A stretch of DNA of 64,000 nt. Origin: Streptomyces sp. ISL-10. Lineage in GTDB: Bacteria > Actinomycetota > Actinomycetes > Streptomycetales > Streptomycetaceae. Both the position numbers and the translations under genes were made by a program. Shown piece after piece: positions 49,924-58,524 of the stretch. Each line of letters begins with the position of its first letter. Positions within the stretch are counted from its first letter, which is position 1. The notes beneath the pieces are model-generated. The model had not been told where the DNA came from and ran no database searches. It saw only the letters and a program-made list of their open reading frames with translations. The stretch lies in assembly GCF_018614575.1 (NCBI RefSeq), contig NZ_JAGGOJ010000020.1, positions 186,001 through 250,000 on the forward strand. Reading direction: 5' to 3'.

Positions 49924-51126
49924 GTGGCCGGAACGACCCCCGGTACCCCGCGTGTGCTGCGCGCCATGAACGACCGCGCCGCGCTCGATCTGCTGCTGGA
50001 GCACGGCCCTCTGTCCCGCACCCGGATCGGCAAGCTCACCGGTCTGTCCAAGCCCACCGCCTCCCAGCTGCTGGCCCGGCTGGAGTCCGCCGGCCTCGTC
50101 GTCGCCACCGGCACCACCGAGGGACGCCCCGGCCCGAGCGCACAGCTGTACGCGGTCAATCCCCGAGCCGCGTACGCCGCCGGCCTCGACGTCACCCCGC
50201 TGCGCATCCGCGCCGCCGTCGCCGACGTCACCGGAGAGACCGTCGGCGCGTTCGAGCTCCCCACCCCCGGACGCCGGGCGGAGAGCGTCGTACGGCAGGT
50301 GACCGACGCGCTCGACGGCGCCGTCAAGGACGCCGGCATCACCCGCGCCGACGTCCACCGCATGGTCGTCGGCACACCCGGCGCCTTCGACCCCTCGACC
50401 GGCCGGCTGCGCTACGCCTCCCACCTGCCCGGCTGGCACTCCCCCACCCTCCTGGACGAACTCGCCGCGGTGCTGCCGATGCCCGTCGAGTACGAGAACG
50501 ACGTCAACCTCGTCGCCGTCGCCGAGCAGCGCGCCGGCGCCGCCCACGGCCACGAGAACTTCGTGCTCCTGTGGAACGAGGAGGGCCTCGGCGCCGCCGT
50601 CGTCATCGGCGGCCGGCTGCACCGCGGCTTCACCGGCGGTGCGGGCGAGGTCGGCTTCCTGCCCGTACCCGGCACCCCGCTGGTCCGCCAGGTCACCAAG
50701 GCGAACAGCGGCGGTTTCCAGGAGCTGGCCGGCGCCCAGGCACTGCCCCGGCTCGCGCGGGAGCTCGGCATCGAGGGCATCGGCAGCGGCCCGCACGCGG
50801 AGGTCGCCACCGCGCTGGTCGCCCGGGCCGCGGAGGCGGACTCGGGGCCGTACCGGCAGCTGCTCGGCGCCTACGCGACCGGGCTCGCGACCGGGCTCGC
50901 GTCCATGGTCGCCGTGCTCGACCCGGAGCTCGTCGTCCTGTCCGGCGAGGTGATCGCCGCGGGCGGGGAGCCCCTGCGCGAGCGCGTCCAGGCCGAACTC
51001 ACCGAACTGGCGGCGTCCCGGCCCCGGCTGGTGCTCGGCTCGGTGCGCCGCAGCCCGGTGCTCCGGGGCGCGCTGGAGCGTGCGCTGGCCACGACCCGCG
51101 ACGAGGTCTTCGACACCTCCCGCTGA
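49924..51126 (+). CDS. csnR: ROK-family transcriptional repressor (CsnR-like)
   Basis: 400 residues from the GTG at 49924; an upstream in-frame start would read through the operator. An N-terminal winged helix (GPLSRTRIGKLTGLSKPTAS) is followed by a ROK sugar-kinase-like domain (GLGAAVVIGGRLHRGFTGGAGE). The ROK zinc motif CxCGxxGC is replaced by a segment lacking cysteines (TKANSGGFQELAGA). It heads a transporter, GH4 and kinase set in the same order as csnR-K of S. coelicolor/lividans, where CsnR represses chitosan-oligosaccharide uptake and chitosanase. Ligand: probably glucosamine oligomers. Confidence 0.8.
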   Translation: MAGTTPGTPRVLRAMNDRAALDLLLEHGPLSRTRIGKLTGLSKPTASQLLARLESAGLVVATGTTEGRPGPSAQLYAVNPRAAYAAGLDVTPLRIRAAVADVTGETVGAFELPTPGRRAESVVRQVTDALDGAVKDAGITRADVHRMVVGTPGAFDPSTGRLRYASHLPGWHSPTLLDELAAVLPMPVEYENDVNLVAVAEQRAGAAHGHENFVLLWNEEGLGAAVVIGGRLHRGFTGGAGEVGFLPVPGTPLVRQVTKANSGGFQELAGAQALPRLARELGIEGIGSGPHAEVATALVARAAEADSGPYRQLLGAYATGLATGLASMVAVLDPELVVLSGEVIAAGGEPLRERVQAELTELAASRPRLVLGSVRRSPVLRGALERALATTRDEVFDTSR

Positions 51127-51139
51127 GCCCGCCGGCCAG

Positions 51140-51250
51140 CCCGCCCGTCCCCTCCTTCCTCCTGCTTCCTCCTCTGCTCCGCTCCCCCTCTGCTCCGCTC
51201 CCCTTCCGTTCCTCTCCTTCCGTTCCTCTCCCCTGCCCCGACCCCGTCCT
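51140..51250 (+). repeat. Polypyrimidine tract with internal tandem repeats
   Basis: About 110 bases between csnR and csnE are nearly all C/T on the plus strand, with paired copies of CTCTGCTCCGCTCCCC and TTCCGTTCCTCTCC. No promoter or gene is seen. Confidence 0.7.
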
Positions 51251-51270
51251 CGTCACAGGGAGACACCGCC

Positions 51271-52608
51271 ATGCCCAGAAACCGCCGGACGACGGCTGCC
51301 GCGCTCGCGGCGACGGCCGCGATATCCCTCCTCGCCTCGGCCTGTACCGGCTCGGCCGCGAACAACGCCTCCGACGACCCGAACGCGAAGACCACGCTGA
51401 CCTTCTGGCACGGCTGGTCCGCGCCGAGCGAGGTCGCGGCCATCGAGGCCAACATCAAGGCCTTCGAGGACAAGCACCCGGGCATCACGGTCAGGGTCGT
51501 CAAGGGCATCACCGACGACAAGCTCAACCAGGGCCTGCGTACGGGCGGTTCCAACGCCCCCGACGTGGTCTCGTCGTTCACCACCGACAACGTCGGCCGG
51601 TTCTGCTCCTCCAGGGCGCTCACGGATCTGAAGCCGTTCCTCGACACGTCGAAGATCGACCCGGGGAAGACGTTCCTGCCGCAGATGGCCAAGTACACCG
51701 AGCACGACGGCACCCGCTGCACCGTGCCGCTGCTGGGCGACGCGTACGGCCTGTACTACAACAAGACGGCCTTCGAGGAGGCCGGCATCAAGGCCCCGCC
51801 GAAGACGCTGTCCGAGTTCGACGCGGCGGTGAAGAAGCTCACCAAGCCGGGGGGCGACGGCTTCGAGCGCCTCGGCTTCATGCCCCTGTACCTCGGCTAC
51901 GAGACGACCGTCGAGCACTACGGCGGCCAGTTCGGCATCCAGTACCTCGACGCGGACGGAAGGTCGAACACGGCGAAGGATCCGGCCGTCAAGGCGATGT
52001 TCGCCTGGCAGAAGAAGCTCGTGGACGACCTCGGAGGCTTCGCGAAACTCAACCGGTTCCGCACGTCGCTCGGGGACGAGTGGGGCCCCAAGCACCCCTT
52101 CCACACCGGCCGGGTCGCCATGCAGCTGGACGGCGAGTGGCGCGGCAAGATGGCCTCCGACGCCAAGCTGCCGTTCGAGATCGGGGCGGCCCCCTTCCCC
52201 GTCCCGGACGACCAGGTCGCCGACTACGGCAAGGGCTACCTCTCCGGCACGATCCTCGGCATCGCGAGCAACAGCGCGAAGAAGAACGCCGCCTGGGAGC
52301 TGGTGAAGTACCTGTCCACCGACACGGACGCCGTCGTCTCCTTCGCCAACGCCATCCACAACGTGCCCTCCACCGTCGCCGCGCTGAAGTCGCCGAAGCT
52401 GAGCAGCGACCCGCTGTACCGCACGTTCGTCGACATCGCGCAGCATCCCAAGAGCTCGCACGCGCCCTCGTCCGTCAACGGCGGCGCCTTCCTGCTCACC
52501 CTCCAGGACCACGCCCAGCGGTACGAGAGGGGCACGGAGAGGGACCTGGACGCGCTGCTGAGGAAGAACGACACCCAGGTCGACAAGGACAACGAGCAGG
52601 CCCGCTGA
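51271..52608 (+). CDS. csnE: Sugar-binding lipoprotein of the csn-type ABC importer
   Basis: 445 residues. A Sec-type lipoprotein signal ends in LASAC with the lipidated Cys25; there is no twin-arginine pattern followed by Tat consensus, unlike the binding protein at 11154. A CUT1-type solute-binding fold follows (FWHGWSAPSEVAAIEANI). It should capture extracellular glucosamine oligosaccharides if the csn assignment holds. RBS AGGGAG lies before the ATG. It overlaps the permease start by one base. Confidence 0.8.
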   Translation: MPRNRRTTAAALAATAAISLLASACTGSAANNASDDPNAKTTLTFWHGWSAPSEVAAIEANIKAFEDKHPGITVRVVKGITDDKLNQGLRTGGSNAPDVVSSFTTDNVGRFCSSRALTDLKPFLDTSKIDPGKTFLPQMAKYTEHDGTRCTVPLLGDAYGLYYNKTAFEEAGIKAPPKTLSEFDAAVKKLTKPGGDGFERLGFMPLYLGYETTVEHYGGQFGIQYLDADGRSNTAKDPAVKAMFAWQKKLVDDLGGFAKLNRFRTSLGDEWGPKHPFHTGRVAMQLDGEWRGKMASDAKLPFEIGAAPFPVPDDQVADYGKGYLSGTILGIASNSAKKNAAWELVKYLSTDTDAVVSFANAIHNVPSTVAALKSPKLSSDPLYRTFVDIAQHPKSSHAPSSVNGGAFLLTLQDHAQRYERGTERDLDALLRKNDTQVDKDNEQAR

Positions 52609-53561
52609 TGACCACGGCCCACCTCGCACCGGGACTGAGGTCCAAGCGGCGGCGCTCCGCGCTGCGCACCCTCGGCTTCCTGTCCCCCTGGCTCGTCGGG
52701 TTCGGCGTCTTCTTCGCCTACCCGCTGGTCGCGACCGTCTACTTCTCCTTCATGGAGTACGACGGGTTCACCCCGCCCTCCTTCGTGGGTCTGAAGAACT
52801 GGGTGTACGTCTTCCGCGACAACCCGCATCTCTGGCCCGCCCTGGCCAACACTCTGTGGCTGGTGCTGGTGATGGTGACGCTGCGCGTCGCCTTCGGGCT
52901 CGGCATCGGCATGCTGATCACCAGGATCAGGACAGGCGCGGGGGTCTTCCGCACCCTGTTCTATCTGCCCTATCTGGCGCCCCCGGTCGCGGCGACGATG
53001 TCGTTCGTCTTCCTGCTCAACCCCGGCACGGGCCCGGCCAACACCGTCCTGGGCGCGCTCGGGCTCGGGCAGCCCGAGTGGTTCAACAGCCCCGCCTGGT
53101 CCAAGCCCTCGCTCACGCTGCTCGCGCTGTGGGGCATCGGCGACCTGATGGTCATCTTCATGGCGTCGCTGCTCGACGTGCCCAAGGAGCAGTACGAGGC
53201 GGCCGAGCTGGACGGCGCGAGCCCATGGCAGCGCTTCCGTTTCGTGACGCTGCCCAACATCTCGCCGATCGTGCTGTTCGCGGTGGTCACCGGAGTGATC
53301 GCGACGATGCAGTACTACACCGAGCCGCTGGTCGCCGCGAAGGTGGCCGGCGGGGTGATCGGCGGCTCCGGGCAGCACTTCGAGCCCGGCTATCCCGACA
53401 AGTCCACGCTCACCGTCCCGCAGGTCGTCTACAACCTGGGCTTCCAGCGCTTCGACACCGGAGCGGCGTGCGTGGTCGCGCTGGTGCTGTTCGTACTCGC
53501 CATGGTGTTCACGGCGTTCCTGATGCGCCGGCGCAGCGGCTTCATGTCGCCGGAGGACTGA
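52608..53561 (+). CDS. csnF: ABC importer permease (MalF type) of the csn-like system
   Basis: 317 residues with six helices. The EAA loop reads YEAAELDGASPWQRFRFVTL. The ATG overlaps the csnE stop (TGATG). An insert near the C-terminus (GGSGQHFEPGYPDKST) faces the outside. It forms a heterodimeric channel with csnG. No ATPase gene is in the operon, so energising by a shared MsiK-type ATPase is inferred. Confidence 0.82.
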   Translation: MTTAHLAPGLRSKRRRSALRTLGFLSPWLVGFGVFFAYPLVATVYFSFMEYDGFTPPSFVGLKNWVYVFRDNPHLWPALANTLWLVLVMVTLRVAFGLGIGMLITRIRTGAGVFRTLFYLPYLAPPVAATMSFVFLLNPGTGPANTVLGALGLGQPEWFNSPAWSKPSLTLLALWGIGDLMVIFMASLLDVPKEQYEAAELDGASPWQRFRFVTLPNISPIVLFAVVTGVIATMQYYTEPLVAAKVAGGVIGGSGQHFEPGYPDKSTLTVPQVVYNLGFQRFDTGAACVVALVLFVLAMVFTAFLMRRRSGFMSPED

Positions 53562-53564
53562 CCG

Positions 53565-54473
53565 ATGACCCGGACGACCTCTCCTTCCGTGCGGATCCTC
53601 CCGCCGGCCGCCGGCGCGGTGAGCACCGCCGCACGGCGCACTGCCCGACGCAGGGCCGCCCTGGAGTGGATCGCGGTCCACGCCCTGGGGATCGCGGCCG
53701 CGCTGTTCTTCGTGCTGCCGTTCGTCTTCGTGTTCCTGACCGCGGTGATGAGCGACGACCAGGCGCTCACCCGCGACCTGTGGCCGCACACCTGGGAGTG
53801 GGGCAACTTCGCCACCGTGTGGAACACCCCGGGGTTTCTGACGTGGTGGCGCAACACCCTGCTGTACGCGGGAGTCGGCACCGTGCTCGCCGTGGCGAGC
53901 AGCCTGCCGGTGGCCTACGCGCTCGCCAGGTTCCGCTTCCGTGGGCGCAACGTGATGATGATGCTGGTCATCGCGGCGATGATGCTGCCACCCCAGGTGA
54001 TCATCGTGCCGATGTACCTGTTCTGGGCGCGGCAGATGGACCTCGCGGGCACGCTGTGGCCGCTGATCGTCCCGTTCGCCTTCGGTAACGCGTTCACCAT
54101 CTTCCTGCTGCGGCAGTTCCTGCTCACGATCCCCCGCGAGTACACCGAGGCGGCCCGGATCGACGGCTGCGGGGAGTTCCGGGCGATGGTCCGTGTCGTG
54201 CTGCCCATGGCGCGGCCCGCGATCGCCGCCGCCGCGCTGTTCCACTTCTTCTACTGCTGGAACGACTACTTCGGACCGCAGATCTACGCCTCCGAGAACC
54301 CGGCCGCGTGGACCCTGAGCTACGGCCTGGAGTCCTTCAAGGGCGCCCATCAGACGGACTGGAACCTGACCATGGCGGCCACGGTGCTGATCATGGCACC
54401 GGTGATCGTGGTCTTCTTCTTCGCACAAAAGGCCTTCATCGAGGGCGTCACCCTGACCGGAGTGAAGGGCTAA
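53565..54473 (+). CDS. csnG: ABC importer permease (MalG type) of the csn-like system
   Basis: 302 residues, starting 4 bp after csnF. There is a 40-residue basic N-terminal lead and six helices (first about 44-64). The EAA motif reads YTEAARIDGCGEFRAMVRVV. It is paired with CsnF; the GH4 gene begins 4 bp downstream, so all lie on one transcript. Confidence 0.82.
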   Translation: MTRTTSPSVRILPPAAGAVSTAARRTARRRAALEWIAVHALGIAAALFFVLPFVFVFLTAVMSDDQALTRDLWPHTWEWGNFATVWNTPGFLTWWRNTLLYAGVGTVLAVASSLPVAYALARFRFRGRNVMMMLVIAAMMLPPQVIIVPMYLFWARQMDLAGTLWPLIVPFAFGNAFTIFLLRQFLLTIPREYTEAARIDGCGEFRAMVRVVLPMARPAIAAAALFHFFYCWNDYFGPQIYASENPAAWTLSYGLESFKGAHQTDWNLTMAATVLIMAPVIVVFFFAQKAFIEGVTLTGVKG

Positions 54474-54476
54474 CCC

Positions 54477-55742
54477 ATGAAACTCGCTGTTGTGGGGGGC
54501 GGTTCCACCTACACCCCCGAGCTGATCGACGGATTCGCGCGCATGCGCGAGACCCTGCCGATCTCCGAACTGGTGCTGATCGACCCCGCCGCCGACCGGC
54601 TCGACCTGGTCGGCGGCCTGGCCCGGCGGATCTTCGCCAAGCAGGGCCACGACGGGCGGATCGTCACCACCTCCGACCTCGATGGGGGCGTCGCCGGCGC
54701 GGACGCGGTCCTGCTCCAGCTGCGCGTCGGCGGCCAGGCCGCCCGCGAGAAGGACGAGACCTGGCCGCTGGAGTGCGGCTGCGTCGGGCAGGAGACGACC
54801 GGCGCCGGCGGCCTCGCCAAGGCGCTGCGCACCGTTCCGGTGGTGCTCGACATCGCCGAGCGCGTCCGCCGGACCGCCCCCGACGCCTGGATCATCGACT
54901 TCACCAATCCGGTGGGCATCGTGACGCGCGCACTGCTGCAGGCCGGGCACCGCGCCGTCGGCCTGTGCAACGTCGCCATCGGGCTCCAGCGCAAGTTCGC
55001 GAGGCTCCTGGACGTCGCCCCGGCCGACGTCCACCTCGACCATATGGGGCTCAACCACCTCACGTGGGAGACCGGTGTGCGCCTCGGCGGCCCTGACGGC
55101 GCCGACATGCTGCCCAAACTGCTCGCCGAACACGGTGACGCCATCGCCGACGACCTGCGGCTGCCCCGCCCGCTGCTGGACCGGCTGGGCGTCGTCCCCT
55201 CGTACTACCTGCGCTACTTCTACGCCCATGACGAGGTGGTGCGGGAGATGCGCACCAAGCCGTCGCGGGCCGCGAAGGTCGCGGAGATGGAGCGGCGGCT
55301 GCTTCGGATGTACGCCGATCCGGCGCTCGACGAGAAGCCGGACCTGCTCGCCGAGCGGGGCGGCGCGTACTACTCCGAGGCGGCCGTCGACCTCGCGGCG
55401 TCGCTCCTGGGCGGCGCGGGCAGCCCGGTGCAGGTGGTGAACACGCTGAACAACGGCACGCTGCCGTTCCTGCCGGACGACGCGGTCGTCGAGGTGCAGG
55501 CCCGCGTCGGCACCGGCGGCGCCGCGCCGCTGGCCGTACCGGAACTCGACCCGCTGTACGCGGGGTTGATCGCCGCTGTGACGGCGTACGAGGACCTGGC
55601 GCTGGAGGCCGCCCTGCGCGGCGGTCGCGACCGGGTCTTCAAGGCCCTGCTCGCGCACCCTCTGATCGGCCAGTACGCGTACGCGGAGAAGCTCACCGAC
55701 CGGCTCGTCGCGCACAACCGGGAGCACCTGGCGTGGGCGTGA
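54477..55742 (+). CDS. csnH: GH4-family glycosidase (6-phospho-beta-glucosidase type)
   Basis: 421 residues. A Rossmann start VVGGGSTYTPELIDGF binds NAD. IIDFTNPVGIVT, the metal ligands Cys in GLCNVAIG and His in MGLNHLTW fit the NAD- and Mn-dependent redox-elimination mechanism of GH4. Classic members act on 6-phosphodisaccharides. Here uptake is by an ABC system, so the kinase downstream may phosphorylate the sugar first, or the enzyme accepts unphosphorylated oligomers. It overlaps the kinase start by up to 10 bp. Confidence 0.82.
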   Translation: MKLAVVGGGSTYTPELIDGFARMRETLPISELVLIDPAADRLDLVGGLARRIFAKQGHDGRIVTTSDLDGGVAGADAVLLQLRVGGQAAREKDETWPLECGCVGQETTGAGGLAKALRTVPVVLDIAERVRRTAPDAWIIDFTNPVGIVTRALLQAGHRAVGLCNVAIGLQRKFARLLDVAPADVHLDHMGLNHLTWETGVRLGGPDGADMLPKLLAEHGDAIADDLRLPRPLLDRLGVVPSYYLRYFYAHDEVVREMRTKPSRAAKVAEMERRLLRMYADPALDEKPDLLAERGGAYYSEAAVDLAASLLGGAGSPVQVVNTLNNGTLPFLPDDAVVEVQARVGTGGAAPLAVPELDPLYAGLIAAVTAYEDLALEAALRGGRDRVFKALLAHPLIGQYAYAEKLTDRLVAHNREHLAWA

Positions 55743-56749
55743 GCGACATTCCCGCAACCCGCCCCGGGCCCGCCGGTGTGGTCCTCGCCATCGACGCGGG
55801 GAACAGCAAGACCGACGTCGCCTGCGTCGGCGCCGACGGGACCGTCCTGGCGTCGGCCAGGGGGTCCGGCTTCCAGCCACCGCGGGTCGGCGTCGCCACG
55901 GCCGTCGACGCGCTGGCGTCGACGGTCGGCGGGGTGCTCGCCGCCGCGCGGGCGGCCGGCACGCCGGTCGACGGCGCCGAGCACGTCTCCGCCTGCCTCG
56001 CCAACGCCGATCTGCCGGTGGAGGAAGCCGAGTTGACCGAGGCCCTGCACGCACGCGGATGGGGGCGCACCACACAGGTCCTCAATGACACCTTCGCCGT
56101 CCTGCGCGCCGGGGTGGACGAGCCGCGGGGCGTCGCGGTGGTGTGCGGGGCGGGCATCAACTGCGTGGGGATGCTGCCGGACGGCCGCACCGCACGCTTC
56201 CCCGCGATCGGGAGGATCTCCGGTGACTGGGGCGGCGGAGCGGGACTCGCCGACGAGGCGCTGTGGTTCGCGGCGCGCGCGGAGGACGGCCGGGGCGAGC
56301 CGACGGCGCTGGCGCGGGCACTGCCCGCGCACTTCGGACTCGACTCGATGTACGCCGTGATCGAGGCACTGCACCTGGGCCGTGTCCCGGCCGCGCGCAA
56401 GCACGAGCTGACACCGGTGCTCTTCGCCTCCGCCTCGGACGGCGACCCGGTGGCCCGCGGCCTGGTGCGCCGGCTGGCGGAGGAAGTCGTCGCCATGGCG
56501 ACAGTGGCACTGGAGCGGCTGGACCTGCTCGACGAGCAGGCACCGCTGGTGCTCGGCGGCAGTGTGCTGGCGGCGCGCCATCCCCAACTGGACGCGGACA
56601 TCGCCGAACTGCTGGCCGTCAGGGCTCCCAAGGCGGTGGTGCGCGTGGTGACGGCGGCACCGGTACTGGGCGCGGCGCTGCTCGGCCTCGACCACATCGC
56701 GGCGCCGCCCGAGGCCCGGCAGCGGCTGCGGGCCCACTACGGGGGCTGA
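55733..56749 (+). CDS. csnK: BadF/BadG-type ATPase, N-acetylglucosamine/glucosamine kinase-like
   Basis: 338 residues. The phosphate motif LAIDAGNSKTDVACV and second motif VVCGAGINCVGM belong to the ASKHA kinases of the N-acetylglucosamine-kinase branch. GDWGGGAGLADEALW is typical. It would phosphorylate the amino sugar released or imported. Two in-frame GTG starts exist (55733, 55739); the first has the better spacing to GGGAG. A perfect 15-bp terminator stem follows. Confidence 0.82.
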   Translation: MGVSDIPATRPGPAGVVLAIDAGNSKTDVACVGADGTVLASARGSGFQPPRVGVATAVDALASTVGGVLAAARAAGTPVDGAEHVSACLANADLPVEEAELTEALHARGWGRTTQVLNDTFAVLRAGVDEPRGVAVVCGAGINCVGMLPDGRTARFPAIGRISGDWGGGAGLADEALWFAARAEDGRGEPTALARALPAHFGLDSMYAVIEALHLGRVPAARKHELTPVLFASASDGDPVARGLVRRLAEEVVAMATVALERLDLLDEQAPLVLGGSVLAARHPQLDADIAELLAVRAPKAVVRVVTAAPVLGAALLGLDHIAAPPEARQRLRAHYGG

Positions 56750-56773
56750 TCCGGGGGCTCACGTCTTGTGCCG

Positions 56774-56808
56774 CGCGCCGCCCGCCCGCCCCGCGCCGGG
56801 GCGGGCGG
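56774..56808. terminator. Terminator after the csn-like operon
   Basis: A perfect 15-bp stem, CGCGCCGCCCGCCCC (56774-56788) with 56794-56808, loop GCGCC. Confidence 0.9.
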
Positions 56809-57001
56809 CGCGGGCGTATGCGCTCCCGGGCGCGGCCGCGCAGTCGCACCCGGACCGTGCGGCCGTTGCGCTCCGGCACGGCCGCCGCACGTTCACCCGT
56901 TCGGGGGGAACCGGTCGGGGCCGGGAGGCGTATTCACTGTGGGGACATGGTTGGGGGGACGGGCCCGGCACGACGTCGAGGCGGCCCCGAGTCGCGGCGA
57001 G

Positions 57002-57073
57002 TGGGACAAGATCCAGACCCTTCTGGTGTGAAGCAGTCCCCTGCGGCCATACTGCTGGCCGGGAGTTGTCCCA
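57002..57073 (+). promoter_or_regulatory. Leader/promoter region of the glnX operon with inverted repeat
   Basis: TGGGACAA (57002-57009) and TTGTCCCA (57066-57073) enclose a second hairpin GGCC/GGCC (around 57046-57061). The 310-bp gap before glnX contains no gene and should hold its promoter. Confidence 0.3.
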
Positions 57074-57118
57074 GGACCCGCCGGGGGGCGGGCCGTCGGC
57101 GACCGAGGGGGAGGTCAC

Positions 57119-58513
57119 GTGACACACCCGCCGAATGTGCGCACCGCACCCCAGCCGGCCGCTGCGCCCGCACCCGTACGGCCGCCGGCCGGACCGGCGC
57201 CGCACGGCGGCGGCGCCTGGGCCGAGGGAAAGCGGCGGCTGCGTGCCGCGGCGACGACCGAGCCGGGGCGACTGCAGATCATCGGGGCCGTTCTGGCCGG
57301 GCTGGTGGTGCTGTTCGGAGCGGTGACGGCGTTCGAGGTCGCCGACCGGGCGGCGGCCGCCGACGACGTGGTGAGCCGCAGCCAGCCGCTCAGCGCCGAC
57401 GCCGCCTCGATCTACCGTTCCCTGGCAGACGCGGACACGGCGGCGTCGAGCGGCTTCCTGGCAGGCGCTGAGGAGCCCCGCGACGTCCACGAGAGGTACG
57501 AGAAGGACATCGCGCTCGCGTCCCGGCTGCTCGTCAAGGCGGCGACCAACACCGACAGTTCGAGCGAATCGGGCCGTCAGATCGCCGATCTGAACGAACA
57601 GCTTCCCCGGTACACGGGCCTGATAGAGACCGCCCGCGCCAACAACCGGCTCGGCCGGCCGCTGGGCGGCGCGTATCTTCGGTTCGCCAACGAGCTGATG
57701 ACCAAGCACCTCCTGCCCGCCGCCCAGAAGCTGTACGACGCGGAGACGGCACGGCTGGAGCAGGACGACGAGGACGCCCGGTTCTGGCCGGTGGCCTCCC
57801 TCGGAGCCGGTGTGGCCGCCCTGGCCGTGCTCGTGTGGGCCCAGCGGCGCACCTACCGCCGTACGAACCGGGTCTTCAACCAGGGCCTGCTCGCCGCGAC
57901 CGCGGCGTCCACCGTGATGCTGCTGTGGCTGGCGGTCGGGCACACGGTGGCCCGCGCCCAGCTCAACGACGCGCAGGCGCACGGCCAGCAGTCGCTCAAG
58001 GTCCTGGGAGACGCCCGCATCAACTCCCTGAAGGCCAGGGCCAACGAGAATCTGACGCTGGTCGCCCGGGGCGCGGTGCTCACCGACGACGGCCGGAGCG
58101 ACAAGTACGAGACGGAGTACGACGCCGGCATGGCACGCCTGGGCGAACAGCTCGGCCGGGCGCAGCGGCTGGCCGACGACGCAGAGGGCCGGGGCCCGGT
58201 CGCGGACGCCGTCCGCGGCGTGTCCGAGTGGCAGACCCGCCACAAGGACGTGGCCGCCACCGACCAGGCAGGTGACTACGACGGCGCGGTGCGGAAGGTC
58301 ATCGGCGGCAAGGGATCCACCGACGAGTCCTTCGACCGGGTGGACGAGGCACTGGAGAAGGCGCTGGCGCACGAGCAGCGGGAGTTCACCGAGGCGGCGA
58401 AGGACGGGCGCGGCGCGCTCACCGGGCTGCCGGTCGGGGCCGCGCTGCTGGCCGTGATCGGGGCCGTGGCCGCGATCCTCGGCATCAACCGCAGGCTTTC
58501 GGAATACCGGTGA
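57119..58513 (+). CDS. glnX: GlnX-like four-helix membrane protein
   Basis: 464 residues from a GTG with GGGGGAGG ahead. After a Pro/Ala-rich cytoplasmic lead (1-50) come four hydrophobic helices, near 52-72, 222-240, 255-273 and 435-455. They hold two long extracytoplasmic helical loops (about 75-220 and 275-430). This layout and the following genes match GlnX of the mycobacterial GlnH-GlnX-PknG system, which passes an external Asp/Glu signal to the kinase. No enzymatic motif is seen. The stop overlaps or abuts the next start. Confidence 0.75.
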   Translation: MTHPPNVRTAPQPAAAPAPVRPPAGPAPHGGGAWAEGKRRLRAAATTEPGRLQIIGAVLAGLVVLFGAVTAFEVADRAAAADDVVSRSQPLSADAASIYRSLADADTAASSGFLAGAEEPRDVHERYEKDIALASRLLVKAATNTDSSSESGRQIADLNEQLPRYTGLIETARANNRLGRPLGGAYLRFANELMTKHLLPAAQKLYDAETARLEQDDEDARFWPVASLGAGVAALAVLVWAQRRTYRRTNRVFNQGLLAATAASTVMLLWLAVGHTVARAQLNDAQAHGQQSLKVLGDARINSLKARANENLTLVARGAVLTDDGRSDKYETEYDAGMARLGEQLGRAQRLADDAEGRGPVADAVRGVSEWQTRHKDVAATDQAGDYDGAVRKVIGGKGSTDESFDRVDEALEKALAHEQREFTEAAKDGRGALTGLPVGAALLAVIGAVAAILGINRRLSEYR

Positions 58514-58524
58514 GAGGGGGAGAG

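Noticed and set aside
52236..56075. A 1279-codon open frame on the minus strand opposite the csn-like operon, and similar long antisense frames elsewhere (for example 9606-12329, 15275-17326, 28665-31187).
   Set aside because: They mirror real genes, have Arg/Pro/His-rich low-complexity translations and follow from GC-rich third positions that remove stop codons.
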